This document shows positions 1 through 8,993 of a DNA stretch of 64,000 nucleotides, in pieces. Where the stretch lies: positions 1 through 64,000 of the forward strand of contig CADCCB010000010.1 in NCBI GenBank assembly GCA_902799905.1. The letters run 5' to 3'. The DNA is from an uncultured Prevotellaceae bacterium. Lineage in GTDB: Bacteria > Bacteroidota > Bacteroidia > Bacteroidales > Bacteroidaceae. Position 1 is the stretch's first letter, and every line of letters starts with the position of its first letter. The notes beneath the pieces were generated by a model, which saw only the letters and a list, made by a program, of their open reading frames with translations, did no database searches and had not been told where the DNA came from. Made by a program: the position numbers and the translations under genes.

Positions 1-135
1 TCCGAACGTCATCTACGCCTCGTTCCGATGCCTTGCAACACTCGAAGGAATGCTTCCTTTCAGTCGAAGGAATGCTTCCTTACCCCCCTAAGGAAGCATT
101 CGGACGGAGGTTGCGAAGCATTGGAACGTAGTGGT
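1..135. repeat. Dispersed hairpin-forming repeat, copy 1
   Basis: A GC-rich palindromic element. The perfect 13-bp arms at 70-82 and 89-101 are separated by a loop of six C. A wider imperfect pair (about 20-40 with 110-130) nests outside them, and an 18-bp direct repeat occurs at about 42-59 and 64-81. A related copy lies at about 15580-15690. The element may extend left of the window. It contains no coding potential that I can support. Confidence 0.75.
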
Positions 136-202
136 TTTGTTAATTTTGTTTAAGACATTGAGATTTCTTGGTGCTTGGTGCTCCGTTTTCGATAAATATA
201 TG

Positions 203-210
203 TACCTTTG
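203..210 (+). promoter_or_regulatory. -7 promoter box (TACCTTTG) for the tRNA pair
   Basis: The box matches the Bacteroidota -7 consensus TAnnTTTG and lies 22 nt before the first base of tRNA-Arg. It is the likely promoter of the two tRNA genes. Confidence 0.7.
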
Positions 211-232
211 CACCCGCAATCCGCAAAAGACT

Positions 233-306
233 GGACCCGTAGCTTAGCTGAATAGAGCGTCAGATTCCGGTTCTGAAGGTCAAGGGTTTGAATCCCTTCG
301 GGTTCA
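233..306 (+). tRNA. tRNA-Arg (anticodon CCG)
   Basis: The sequence folds as a full cloverleaf. The acceptor arm is 233-239 with 299-305, the D stem 242-245/255-258, the anticodon stem 260-264/272-276 and the T stem 282-286/294-298. The seven-base anticodon loop carries CCG at 267-269, which reads Arg codon CGG. The discriminator is A306, and CCA is not encoded. Confidence 0.93.
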
Positions 307-328
307 CACCTTAAAAAGCGGAGCAAAC

Positions 329-406
329 AGGAGCATAGCTCAGTTGGTTTAGAGCGCTTCAGTCACATTGAAGAGGTCTTGGGTTCGAGTCCCAATGTTC
401 CTACCA
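329..406 (+). tRNA. tRNA-Val (anticodon CAC)
   Basis: The sequence folds as a full cloverleaf. The acceptor arm is 329-335 with 396-402, the D stem 338-341/352-355, the anticodon stem 357-361/369-373 and the T stem 379-383/391-395. Anticodon CAC lies at 364-366 and reads Val codon GUG. The discriminator A403 is followed by CCA at 404-406. It lies 22 nt after tRNA-Arg and is probably co-transcribed with it. Confidence 0.93.
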
Positions 407-410
407 CAAG

Positions 411-440
411 AGAGGTTGTCGAAATGGCAACCTCTTTTTT
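411..440 (+). terminator. Rho-independent terminator after the tRNA pair
   Basis: The arms AGAGGTTG (411-418) and CAACCTCT (428-435) form an 8-bp stem, followed directly by a T run. It lies immediately 3' of tRNA-Val. The stretch 441-616 holds only the pepT promoter region. Confidence 0.85.
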
Positions 441-513
441 GATGATTATTGGGAAAAAGCGGGATGCCACGAAAATTTCCACCTCATCACTTGTTGCTTT
501 CAGGAATTTGTTG

Positions 514-603
514 TAACTTTGCCATCAAAGATGGCGAAATTACTTTGTCTCGGCAAAAAAAGAATAAATTCTTTTATTTTGCTCTCGACTTTTAGTAACT
601 TTG
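514..603 (+). promoter_or_regulatory. Two -7 promoter boxes upstream of pepT
   Basis: TAACTTTG occurs at 514-521 and again at 596-603, both matching TAnnTTTG. The first has a TTG about 25 nt upstream, at a plausible -33 position. The second would give a leader of only about 10 nt before the pepT ATG at 617. Confidence 0.6.
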
Positions 604-616
604 CGGAACAAATTTA

Positions 617-1852
617 ATGGAAATGAACCTTACAGAGCGTTTTCTGAATTACACGAGGTTTGACACGCAATCATCGGAAGAGAGTGAGAGCGTGCCAAGC
701 ACACCGAAACAACTGCTCTTCGCCCGCTACCTGAAGGAAGAACTGGAGCGCGAAGGACTGGAGGATGTGGAACTGGACAATCAGGGATATATCTATGCCA
801 CCTTGCCCGCCAACATCAAGGACAAGGTGCCCGTCGTCGGCTTCATCGCCCACTATGACACCAGCCCCGACTGTTCGGGAGCGGATGTCAAACCTCGCAT
901 CGTGAATGATTACGACGGTGGTGATATCGTGCTGTCAGGAGACATCGTGTTGAGTCCGAAGCGTTTTCCTGAACTGCTGCAACACATCGGTGAAGACCTC
1001 ATCGTGACTGATGGCATGACACTCCTGGGAGCCGACGACAAGGCTGGCATCGCAGAGATTGTGCAGGCAATGGTCTATCTGAAGCAACATAAGGACATCA
1101 AGCACGGAAAGATACGCATCGCCTTCAACCCAGACGAGGAGATAGGTATGGGTGCCCAACATTTCGATGTTGAGAAATTCGGCTGTGAGTGGGGATACAC
1201 GATGGATGGCGGCGATGTAGGCGAACTGGAGTTCGAGAACTTCAACGCAGCATCGGCTAAGATCATCATCAAAGGGGTGAGCGTTCATCCTGGCTATGCC
1301 AAAGGCAAGATGGTGAATGCCAGTCTGCTGGCTGCCGAGTTTATCAGCATGCTGCCTGCCGACGAACGGCCTGAGACGACTGAGGGCTATCAGGGATTCT
1401 TCCATCTGACGGGCATCCAGTCGCAGACGGAACAGGCACGCCTGTCGTACATCATTCGTGACCACGACCGCGAGAAGTTCGAGGCACGCAAACGGCTCAT
1501 CCAGAAAATGGCCCACCAACTGAACGACAAATGTGCCGATACAGGCTGTAGCGTCACCTGTGAGTTGAAGGACCAATACTACAACATGAAGGAGAAGATC
1601 GACCCGCAGATGCACGTCATCGACCTGGTGCTGCGTGCCATGCAGGACTGTGGCATCGCCCCCAAGGTGAAGCCCATCCGAGGCGGTACCGATGGTGCCC
1701 AACTGTCGTTCCGCGGTCTCCCCTGCCCCAACATCTTCGCTGGCGGCATCAACTTCCACGGCCCCTATGAGTTTGTGAGTATCCAGTCGATGGAGAAGGC
1801 GATGCAGGTGGTGGTGAGAATATGTGAGTTAACGGCGGAATATAATAACTGA
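617..1852 (+). CDS. pepT: Peptidase T (tripeptide aminopeptidase)
   Basis: This is a cytosolic zinc aminopeptidase of family M20B that removes the N-terminal residue of tripeptides. The 411-residue length matches the usual ~408, and the sequence aligns along its full length with the enterobacterial enzyme from memory. Expected metal ligands are visible: His79 and Asp81 in a [11 protein letters not shown] motif, Asp141 in [13 protein letters not shown], Glu174/Glu175 in NPDEEIG, Asp197 and a C-terminal INFHGPYEF. The ATG at 617 is used, with a second in-frame ATG at 623; no strong ribosome binding site is present. The antiporter gene begins 8 nt after the stop, so the two are probably co-transcribed. 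Confidence 0.96.
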   Translation: MEMNLTERFLNYTRFDTQSSEESESVPSTPKQLLFARYLKEELEREGLEDVELDNQGYIYATLPANIKDKVPVVGFIAHYDTSPDCSGADVKPRIVNDYDGGDIVLSGDIVLSPKRFPELLQHIGEDLIVTDGMTLLGADDKAGIAEIVQAMVYLKQHKDIKHGKIRIAFNPDEEIGMGAQHFDVEKFGCEWGYTMDGGDVGELEFENFNAASAKIIIKGVSVHPGYAKGKMVNASLLAAEFISMLPADERPETTEGYQGFFHLTGIQSQTEQARLSYIIRDHDREKFEARKRLIQKMAHQLNDKCADTGCSVTCELKDQYYNMKEKIDPQMHVIDLVLRAMQDCGIAPKVKPIRGGTDGAQLSFRGLPCPNIFAGGINFHGPYEFVSIQSMEKAMQVVVRICELTAEYNN

Positions 1853-1860
1853 TTTAGGAT

Positions 1861-4107
1861 ATGGCAGAACTACCTACAATGATACAAGACCTGGCACTAA
1901 TACTGGTGGTGGCAGGCGTCGTTACTCTTGTCTTTAAGAAACTGAAGCAGCCATTGGTGCTGGGATATATCGTGGCTGGCTTCCTGGTGTCACCCCACAT
2001 GCCCTACACGGCATCGGTGGTGGACAAGGAAGATATTCATGACTGGGCAGACATCGGCGTGATGTTCCTGCTGTTCTCGCTCGGACTGGACTTCTCGTTC
2101 AAGAAGATCCTGAAGATGGGCGCCTCGCCCATCATCTCGGTGACTTGTATCATCTTCGCGATGTCGATGCTGGGCATCATCGTGGGGCATATCTTCGGAT
2201 GGTCGAGGATGGACTGCATCTTCCTGGGCGGTATGCTGGCCATGAGTAGTACCACTATTATATATAAGGCATTCGACGACCTGGGTTTGCGCCAACAGCA
2301 GTTTGCCAGCCTGGTGATGAGCGTGCTGATACTGGAAGACATCCTGGCCATTGTGATGATGGTGATGCTGTCGGCCATAGCAGGTGGTAATAGTCCCGAC
2401 GGCAGTCAGATGCTGGCATCGATAGCCAAGATCGTGTTCTTCCTCGTACTGTGGCTCGTTGTGGGCATCTTTGCCATACCGCTGTTCCTGCGTAGCGTGC
2501 GCAAACTCGTCAATGCCGAGGTGTTACTCATCGTGTCGCTGGGCCTGTGTTGTGCTATGGCAGTCTTCTCCACCAAGGTCGGCTTCTCGTCAGCCTTTGG
2601 TGCCTTTATCATGGGTAGCATCCTGGCAGAGACGGTAGAGGCAGAGCGCATCGAGAAACTGGTAGACCCCGTGAAGAATCTCTTCGGAGCCGTCTTCTTT
2701 GTGTCAGTAGGCATGTTGGTAGATCCGCAGATACTCATAGACTATGCCTTTCCTATCTTCTTGCTGGTCATGACCATCATCGTGGGGCAGGCCATCTTCG
2801 GCTCAATGTCGTTCCTGCTTGGCGGCGAGTCGCTGAAGTCTGCCATCCGCTGCGGCTTCTCGATGGCACAGATTGGTGAGTTCTCGTTTATCATTGCCTC
2901 ATTGGGCCTGTCGCTGGGTGTGATTGGCGACTTCCTCTACCCTGTCGTTGTGGCCGTATCGGTCATCACAACCTTCCTCACGCCTTACATGATTCGCCTG
3001 GCCACACCAGCATCGAACATGTTGGAGCGTCACTTGCCCAAGCAGGTCATCATGATGCTGAACCATCTGTCCGTGAGCCGTCCCAACAGCACTGAGAAGA
3101 ACAAATGGAAGAGCCTGCTGGTGCAGATGACCATCAACACTGTCGTCTATTCGATACTGGCTGTGGCCTGCATCGCCGTGATGCTCATGTTCTTCCACCC
3201 CTTCATCACCAAACTGTTGGGCGAACGGTGGTACACCAATGCCATCACCATTACGGCCACCATTGTACTGATTGCCCCATTCCTGCGGGCTATGGTGATG
3301 AAGAAGAATCGCAGCGAGGAGTTCCGGGCCTTATGGGCGGAGAGCAACCGCAACCGTTTGCCACTTCTCTTCACCATCCTGGTGCGTTTCATGATTGCCT
3401 TGGCCTTCGTGTTCTCCATCTGTCGCCACCTGACCAACTTCGGGCCTGCCATTCTCGTTACGATTGGACTACTGATGCTGGCGGCTATCATCCTGTCGCG
3501 CACCATCAAGCGACGCAGCATCGTGATGGAACGACTGTTCATCAACAACCTTCGCTCTCGTGAGATAGAGGCTGAGGTACACGGCAAGAAGCGCCCGCTG
3601 TACGAAGGGAAATTGCTGGATCGTGATATCCACATCGCTGAGTTCGACATTCCACAGGAATCGACTTGGGCGGGCAAGACGCTGAAGCAACTGAACCTGG
3701 GCCACAAATATGGCGTACACGTGAGCAGCATCCTGCGAGGCAGTCAGCGCCTGAACATCCCCGATGGCGACTCGCTGCTCTATCCCATGGACCGCATCCA
3801 GGTGATTGGCAGCGACCAGCAACTGGCAGCCTTCGGACAAGCCCTCCAGCAAGAGGTGCTCAGTGAGGATGACATCGAGCATCGTGAGACCCGTCTGCGC
3901 CAGATTATTATCACCGAGCATAGCCCGTTCGTCGGCAAGACGCTTCAAGAGAGTGGCATCCGCAGCGAATACGGATGCATGGTGGTGGGACTGGAAGAAG
4001 GCAAGGAGAACCTGTCGAGCATCTCGCCGACACGCACTTTCAAGTGCAACGACATCATCTGGATTGTGGGCGAGCAGGACGACATCAACCGCCTGCTCAA
4101 GGCTTAG
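1861..4107 (+). CDS. CPA2-family cation:proton antiporter with two C-terminal RCK_C domains
   Basis: An inner-membrane monovalent cation/proton antiporter of the KefB/CPA2 type, 748 residues. The N-terminal ~385 residues form the multi-helix exchanger core, including the FLLFSLGLDFS segment typical of the family. Four more hydrophobic helices follow at about 415-545. The cytosolic tail (about 590-747) reads as two consecutive TrkA-C/RCK_C modules. No nucleotide-binding RCK_N domain with a GxGxxG motif is visible between the membrane part and these modules, so gating may respond to a ligand bound by the RCK_C domains. Substrate (K+ or Na+) cannot be told. It follows pepT by 8 nt and converges on the lptD-like gene with a 9-nt gap. 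Confidence 0.88.
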   Translation: MAELPTMIQDLALILVVAGVVTLVFKKLKQPLVLGYIVAGFLVSPHMPYTASVVDKEDIHDWADIGVMFLLFSLGLDFSFKKILKMGASPIISVTCIIFAMSMLGIIVGHIFGWSRMDCIFLGGMLAMSSTTIIYKAFDDLGLRQQQFASLVMSVLILEDILAIVMMVMLSAIAGGNSPDGSQMLASIAKIVFFLVLWLVVGIFAIPLFLRSVRKLVNAEVLLIVSLGLCCAMAVFSTKVGFSSAFGAFIMGSILAETVEAERIEKLVDPVKNLFGAVFFVSVGMLVDPQILIDYAFPIFLLVMTIIVGQAIFGSMSFLLGGESLKSAIRCGFSMAQIGEFSFIIASLGLSLGVIGDFLYPVVVAVSVITTFLTPYMIRLATPASNMLERHLPKQVIMMLNHLSVSRPNSTEKNKWKSLLVQMTINTVVYSILAVACIAVMLMFFHPFITKLLGERWYTNAITITATIVLIAPFLRAMVMKKNRSEEFRALWAESNRNRLPLLFTILVRFMIALAFVFSICRHLTNFGPAILVTIGLLMLAAIILSRTIKRRSIVMERLFINNLRSREIEAEVHGKKRPLYEGKLLDRDIHIAEFDIPQESTWAGKTLKQLNLGHKYGVHVSSILRGSQRLNIPDGDSLLYPMDRIQVIGSDQQLAAFGQALQQEVLSEDDIEHRETRLRQIIITEHSPFVGKTLQESGIRSEYGCMVVGLEEGKENLSSISPTRTFKCNDIIWIVGEQDDINRLLKA

Positions 4108-4116
4108 CACAACGGG

Positions 4117-7077
4117 CTAATACCACTGTACGGCGTTGGAGTAACTGCTGCGCTTGTCGTATTTCAGCGCATCGGTCAGCGTGGCGGCGTTGCAGCGGAA
4201 CGAGAAGTTGTAACTCGTATAGGGTGCCAGCACCACCGAGCAGGACATGTTGAAGCAGTGGAGGTCACGCGAGAGCGAGGCCGTAGTCATCGAAATCTTC
4301 TTGTTCTCGAAGTCGTATCCGCTGGAGAACGTGATGTTCCAGCCGTCGCTGATGCGTATGTTACCACTAATATTGAGGTTCTGGGTGAACTTGTAGGGAT
4401 AGCGCATCGTGTTGTAGTTGAACTTGCTCTTGTCAGTATCCTCACGCATGGTGATACCATAGCCGAGACTGAGCGACCAGGGCAGAGAATAAGCCATGTA
4501 TCCGTCTTCATCGACATCGGCCTTTTCCTTCTGTTTCCTTGCACCGTGCTTACCTGCCTCCAGGTCACGGTCCAGGTTCGTCTCGGTCTCGCTCTCCCAG
4601 TCGTCTTCATCACGCTTCTTGTCCTTGTCGTCCTTGCCTTTCTTCTCCACTTTCTCGCCTCTGAGCCACTTGAAGATGTTGGCCAGTTTCTCATTGTTGA
4701 TGGTATAGGAAAGGTTTTGCGACATACCCTGGAATCGGCCAATCTTACCCTTTTCCCAATAGGTGGTATGCTCGCTGATACGAGGCGTGGCACCTACAGA
4801 GTCGGCTTCGTAGACATAACTGGCAAACACGGCATTCAGGTTGAGCGTATAACTCTTTGTCAACTTGAGGCGCAGGCGAGTGCGAAGGTCACTTAACGGA
4901 CGAATATCCGTTGCCAAGTTATAGGACATGCTGAATCCCAGTTCGTCGATAAGACTGATCTTCTTCACACCCGTTGAGTCTTTGTCCGTGCGGATCTTCA
5001 TCTCCACGTTGTTGCCCAGGTCAAACGATATCGAGCCCGTCTTTCCCTTGCCAGGCACGCCGAAGAGTTCGCCTGAATAGGGCGAATACTCCACCATCGT
5101 CACGTTGCCATCGGCATCGGTCTTCTGATAGGTGCGCCAGTAACCGTAGCGTTCGGCACCGAAGTCAGGGGCATAGGTGAAACTGATGGAGGGGGTCATG
5201 ACGTGGCGAATCTTCTCCACCTTGTCGCCGAAGAGGAACTTCAGGGGTTTGTAGAAACCGTAGAGTTTAGTCTGTGCCCTTAGCGACATGTTCCAGTCGT
5301 AGACGTTATAGAAGCCATAGGTGGTGTCGGCCACCTCTTTTTGGTGGACATCGTCCCATGAACGCATCACCCGCTTCATGTAGGTGCGGTCGTTGAACGA
5401 TACCGTCGGCGTGATGTTGATATAGTTGAATAGGCTGAAGGTGGCACTAATGGGTATGGAGTGCTGCATGCCGTTGCGCCAATCCTTCACCAGGTTCGAC
5501 TTCATCAGTTTGTCCTCCTTTGTGTTGATGGAGTTACTCAGGCGGCCCGTATAGGATAGTGAGATCTTCTCATACCATTTCTCCTTGCCCACCATCTTCT
5601 TGCGCTTGAAGGGATAGAAGGTCGAGACGTTGATGCTCAATTCGGGCAGACGGACGGCGATTGAAGAGTCGCGCATGTTCTGCTCGATGTTCATCGATGA
5701 GTTGATCGACATGTTCAGGCTCGAGAAGCGCGTACCGTAACTCACGGATGAGGTACGGGTACTTTGGGTACGCGTCTGCGGGTTGTACATCGATGTCAGG
5801 TTGTGCTGCTCGAAACTGCTTGTGGCGAAGTTGACGCTGGCAGAGAATGTGGAATAGGGATTGGCTTTCGCGTCCTGCGTGTGGTGCCATTGCAACTTGA
5901 AACTCGTTGATTTTGTATAGTCAGGCAGGTTCTTCTCACCGTTGATGACATTCTGGTAGTTGAAATAGATCGAGCCGTTGTAGCGGTAGCGCTTACGGTA
6001 GTTGGAGGCTGCACTCACGCCCCACGAGCCTTTGGTGTAGATCTCGCCCAGCAACTTCAGGTCCATCTTGTCGCTGATGGCGAAGTAATAACCACCGTCG
6101 CGCAGATAGAAGCCACGGTCCGACTCGTCACCATAGGTGGGCATGATGAAACCGCTGGAGTAACTCTTGGTGAACGGGAAGAAACCGTAGGGGACGGCCA
6201 ACGGTAGCGGTACGTCGCACACCACAAGGTAGGCCGGACCGAACACCACATCCTTGCCTGGACGCACCTTGGCACGCGAGAGTGCCAGGTAGAAGTCAGG
6301 ATGAGGTTCATCGCAGGTTGTGTAGCGTCCATGCTGCAGATACAGTTCTCCCTCAGCGCCACGCTTTGACAATTCACTCGTCAGATAGCCGTCCTGTTGG
6401 GCGGTATAGACCTGCTGTATCAGACCCTTCTTCGTCTTGAAGTTGAAGGCCATCGTGTCGCTCTCGTAGGTGTCGTTACCCATCTTGAACACAGGGGTTC
6501 CTGTAGGCTTGGTCGATGTGGAGTCCTTGATGGCACCTGTGGCATAGACCTGCGAAGAATCCAGGCTCAGCGCGATATGTTCGCTCGTCAGGTCCATGTT
6601 CTGGTATTTCACGTTCGAGTTGCCGAAGAGGAATGCCTTGCCTTGTGAAGCCGAATAGATGAGCGAGTCCTCGGCGGAGAAATCCACGGGCGAGTCGATG
6701 CCGTTCTTCTTCTGACGGTTCAGACTGTCGAGTGCCAACGAGTCGTCGATGGCTTTGTTGTGTTTGTAGATAGCCAGTGCCAGCGAGTCCATCGTCGTCG
6801 TGTCGCGTTTCTCTGCTGCCCTGGCGGTATGACGGCCCTTAACGATAGTGTCTAAGGGAACAATGCTGTCAGGGGCTATTCTTTTAAGGGGAATGCTGTC
6901 AAGATTGGGTATGCTGTCAAAGGGAACGGTGTCAAGGTTGGCTATGGTGTCTGCCACCGCCAACGAGTCGTCGTGCGACACCCTTAACCTGTTATCCTGC
7001 TTGGGTGCCGATGGTACTCCCGCCATGACGCAGAGGAAGACGAAGAGCATCAAAAATATGATCGACTTGCGTTTCAC
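4117..7077 (-). CDS. lptD: LptD-like outer-membrane LPS assembly protein (GTG start)
   Basis: A predicted outer-membrane beta-barrel of the OstA/LptD family, 986 residues from the chosen start. An N-terminal signal peptide with a KRK n-region is followed by an OstA-like segment (about 140-260: repeated 'hyphenate-like' beta strands with DSLIYSA... and GNSNVKY) and then a long barrel rich in alternating aromatic strands. The in-frame ATG at 7092 is not chosen, because it overlaps the -7 box TACCTTTG at 7082-7089. GTG at 7077 begins a normal signal peptide. If the box is the promoter, the mRNA starts at or next to this GTG and would be leaderless. A charged Lys/Asp/Glu-rich insert lies near residues 805-845. 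The family call is by pattern; the role is inferred from the family. Confidence 0.82.
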   Translation of the reverse strand: MKRKSIIFLMLFVFLCVMAGVPSAPKQDNRLRVSHDDSLAVADTIANLDTVPFDSIPNLDSIPLKRIAPDSIVPLDTIVKGRHTARAAEKRDTTTMDSLALAIYKHNKAIDDSLALDSLNRQKKNGIDSPVDFSAEDSLIYSASQGKAFLFGNSNVKYQNMDLTSEHIALSLDSSQVYATGAIKDSTSTKPTGTPVFKMGNDTYESDTMAFNFKTKKGLIQQVYTAQQDGYLTSELSKRGAEGELYLQHGRYTTCDEPHPDFYLALSRAKVRPGKDVVFGPAYLVVCDVPLPLAVPYGFFPFTKSYSSGFIMPTYGDESDRGFYLRDGGYYFAISDKMDLKLLGEIYTKGSWGVSAASNYRKRYRYNGSIYFNYQNVINGEKNLPDYTKSTSFKLQWHHTQDAKANPYSTFSASVNFATSSFEQHNLTSMYNPQTRTQSTRTSSVSYGTRFSSLNMSINSSMNIEQNMRDSSIAVRLPELSINVSTFYPFKRKKMVGKEKWYEKISLSYTGRLSNSINTKEDKLMKSNLVKDWRNGMQHSIPISATFSLFNYINITPTVSFNDRTYMKRVMRSWDDVHQKEVADTTYGFYNVYDWNMSLRAQTKLYGFYKPLKFLFGDKVEKIRHVMTPSISFTYAPDFGAERYGYWRTYQKTDADGNVTMVEYSPYSGELFGVPGKGKTGSISFDLGNNVEMKIRTDKDSTGVKKISLIDELGFSMSYNLATDIRPLSDLRTRLRLKLTKSYTLNLNAVFASYVYEADSVGATPRISEHTTYWEKGKIGRFQGMSQNLSYTINNEKLANIFKWLRGEKVEKKGKDDKDKKRDEDDWESETETNLDRDLEAGKHGARKQKEKADVDEDGYMAYSLPWSLSLGYGITMREDTDKSKFNYNTMRYPYKFTQNLNISGNIRISDGWNITFSSGYDFENKKISMTTASLSRDLHCFNMSCSVVLAPYTSYNFSFRCNAATLTDALKYDKRSSYSNAVQWY

Positions 7078-7081
7078 GCTG

Positions 7082-7089
7082 CAAAGGTA
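7082..7089 (-). promoter_or_regulatory. -7 promoter box (TACCTTTG) immediately before the lptD GTG
   Basis: The box matches TAnnTTTG. Only four bases separate its end from the GTG at 7077-7075, so transcription would start at or beside the start codon. The upstream ATG at 7092 lies partly inside the promoter and is rejected as a start. Confidence 0.6.
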
Positions 7090-7099
7090 CAAAAATAAA

Positions 7100-7127
7100 G
7101 TGAAGAGTGAAGGGTGAAGGGTGAAGA
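7100..7127. repeat. Heptamer tandem array (GTGAAGR x4)
   Basis: Four head-to-tail 7-bp units, GTGAAGA, GTGAAGG, GTGAAGG and GTGAAGA, lie in the intergenic space between the HD-domain gene and lptD. They form part of the short tandem repeat family seen across the window. Confidence 0.85.
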
Positions 7128-7193
7128 ATTTGCTATTGCTCTACATTAATTAACGATTCTATTCCCTTCGTACAACTCTTTCTTTCTGTTCGT

Positions 7194-7730
7194 CTATTCG
7201 AACATCTGAGCCCATCCAAGGAATTTCTCTACTCCTTCGGCTCCGAATTTCTCCAGGCTCTGTGCGGCCTGAACCACCGTCAGGATGCGGTCGGGATGCG
7301 ACTTTGAATAGAACTTGTCAGCATAGCAGATGACCTGCTCCTCCATCTCCTGCGGTGTGAAGTCCTGTGCGGGCAGTGGCAATTTTTGTCGCACAATCTG
7401 CTCGCGGGTCAGTCCTGTGCCGGTATGGCGTTCGCATACCTGAGCATGGCGCGCAAAGCCCTCTTCACGCAACAGGCGTCCGCCTATCAGTCCGTGGCAG
7501 ATATAAGGCTCCTCGCCGTTACAATAAATGCTTGGAGCATGACACCAGCGGATGCCGATGTCGTGCAGCATGGCAGCCTCTTCGAGGAATGTCTCGTCAA
7601 GGCGTAGTTCCGGATGACGCCTGCTAATCAGCAAACTGCGGTCAGCAACCTGCCTCGAGTGTCGAAGCAGGAGCCGCCGCAGTTCGTCGTCATCAGGATA
7701 ATATTTGTCAATCAGTGCCTGATAGTCCAT
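7194..7730 (-). CDS. HD-domain phosphohydrolase-like protein
   Basis: A 178-residue cytosolic HD-superfamily protein, probably a metal-dependent phosphohydrolase of unknown substrate. The metal-binding pattern is visible: His24, the His56-Asp57 doublet in AAMLHDIGI, His79, His102 and Asp138 in CYADKFYSKS. The length suits the small stand-alone HD proteins common in this phylum. It starts 5 nt after the ilvC stop on the same strand and is therefore almost certainly translated from the ilvC transcript. That link suggests a housekeeping or nucleotide-related task, but the sequence does not reveal one. Confidence 0.85.
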   Translation of the reverse strand: MDYQALIDKYYPDDDELRRLLLRHSRQVADRSLLISRRHPELRLDETFLEEAAMLHDIGIRWCHAPSIYCNGEEPYICHGLIGGRLLREEGFARHAQVCERHTGTGLTREQIVRQKLPLPAQDFTPQEMEEQVICYADKFYSKSHPDRILTVVQAAQSLEKFGAEGVEKFLGWAQMFE

Positions 7731-7735
7731 AGGAC

Positions 7736-8785
7736 TTAGTCCTCCTGGTTCTCAGGGCGCAACTTACGCACGGTCTCACCGGCGCGCCACATCTCCTGAT
7801 TACGCATAGCCTCCAGTTCCTTCTCCAGTCCGGCACGGTAGTCGGGCTTCGAGTTGGCATCGATGCTGATCTGAGCCTCGTTGCCAGTCTTTACTGAGTA
7901 GTAGAGCCACTCCATCACGGGCTTCACGGCATCGTGGAAACGAGGAGCCCAGTCCAGAGCGCCACGCTGAGCCGTAGTAGAGCAGTTGGCATACATCCAG
8001 TCCATACCCTTCTGTCCGAAAAGCGGGCCAAGGCTCTGAGTGAGTTCCTCAACCGTCTCGTTGAAGGCCTCAGAAGGTGTGTGTCCATTCTCGCGCAGTA
8101 CCTCATACTGTGCCAGCAGCAGACCCTGGATAGCACCCATCAGCGAGCCGCGCTCACCAGTCAGGTCAGAGGTAGCCTCACGCTGGAAGGTGGTCTCGAA
8201 CAGATAGCCGGCACCGATACCGATACCGAAAGCCAGAGTCTTGTCCTTAGCCTTGCCCGAAGCGTCCTGATAGATGGCATACGAACAGTTCAGGCCGCGT
8301 CCCTCGCAGAACATTGTGCGGAGTGAGGTGCCAGAACCCTTAGGAGCCACCATGATCACGTCGACATCCTTCGGGGGAACAACACCCGTGCGGTCGCTCC
8401 AGTTGATGGCGAAGCCGTGGCTGTAGTACAGGGTCTTGCCGGGCTTCAGATATTTCTTGATGGTGGGCCATACCTGAATCTGACCAGCATCAGAGAGCAG
8501 CATGCAGAGGATGGTGCCCTTCTCGGCGGCCTCCTCAATGCTGAAGAGGGTCTTGCCGGGTACCCATCCGTCGGCTACAGCCTTTTCGTAGGTTTTACCC
8601 TGACGCTGTCCGACGATGACGTTGAAGCCATTGTCGCGCAGGTTACAAGCCTGTCCGGGGCCCTGAATGCCATAGCCGATGACGGCGATGACTTCATCCT
8701 TCAATACTTCACGTGCTTTCTCGAGTGAGAACTCCTTGCTGGTGACTACAGTTTCTACGACGCCACCAAAATTCATTTGTGCCAT
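7736..8785 (-). CDS. ilvC: Ketol-acid reductoisomerase
   Basis: This enzyme of branched-chain amino acid synthesis converts acetolactate or acetohydroxybutyrate to the dihydroxy acid using NAD(P)H and Mg2+. The 349-residue length fits the short class I form. A Rossmann motif, AVIGYGIQGPGQA, lies at about 34-46, followed by the VIVGQRQGKTYEKA region and a helical C-terminal domain with metal-binding acidic residues (DLTGERGSLMG, then EAFNETVEELTQSLGPL). No other ilv or leu genes are adjacent, so the pathway genes are split in this genome. A leader of about 130 nt precedes the gene. The HD-domain gene follows 5 nt downstream. Confidence 0.96.
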   Translation of the reverse strand: MAQMNFGGVVETVVTSKEFSLEKAREVLKDEVIAVIGYGIQGPGQACNLRDNGFNVIVGQRQGKTYEKAVADGWVPGKTLFSIEEAAEKGTILCMLLSDAGQIQVWPTIKKYLKPGKTLYYSHGFAINWSDRTGVVPPKDVDVIMVAPKGSGTSLRTMFCEGRGLNCSYAIYQDASGKAKDKTLAFGIGIGAGYLFETTFQREATSDLTGERGSLMGAIQGLLLAQYEVLRENGHTPSEAFNETVEELTQSLGPLFGQKGMDWMYANCSTTAQRGALDWAPRFHDAVKPVMEWLYYSVKTGNEAQISIDANSKPDYRAGLEKELEAMRNQEMWRAGETVRKLRPENQED

Positions 8786-8799
8786 TTTAATTTTTGTTT

Positions 8800-8829
8800 T
8801 TAAATTGTTACATTTTCCACGTGAGCCAT
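8800..8829 (-). promoter_or_regulatory. Possible leader peptide ORF upstream of ilvC
   Basis: Within the ilvC leader, an ATG at 8829-8827 opens a nine-codon frame reading M-A-H-V-E-N-V-T-I and stops 14 nt before the ilvC start. Two Val, one Thr and one Ile codon are suggestive for a branched-chain pathway gene. The frame is short enough to occur by chance, and no clear terminator/antiterminator pair was found. Confidence 0.25.
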
Positions 8830-8921
8830 GCCCGCCCTTAACCCGAGAGCAGTCGTCTTATTGGTCTCTCTCCCACCCTGCACGAGGGTACGACAATGGA
8901 TTAACTGTTTAAAATTCGAGG

Positions 8922-8970
8922 TGCAAAGTTAGTGAATTGTAAGCAAACGGCCAAATTTTCTCCCGTTTTT
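8922..8970 (-). promoter_or_regulatory. ilvC promoter, 49-bp module shared with the kinase cluster
   Basis: The -7 box TAACTTTG occupies 8924-8931 on the minus strand, with TTTG at 8952-8955 at the expected -33 distance. The 49 bp 8922-8970 match 15058-15106 with only three differences. The likely start near 8918 gives a leader of about 130 nt. Confidence 0.75.
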
Positions 8971-8993
8971 ATAGCAAATTAACGCAGTCCGCT

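Noticed and set aside
935-1759. Minus-strand open frame antisense to pepT
   Set aside because: Mirror of a strongly recognised gene, with no family features.
7078-7092. ATG at 7092 as the lptD start
   Set aside because: The codons after it are the -7 box TACCTTTG itself. The same artefact explains the apparent longer starts at 15062, 17530, 32326, 33624 and 60853.
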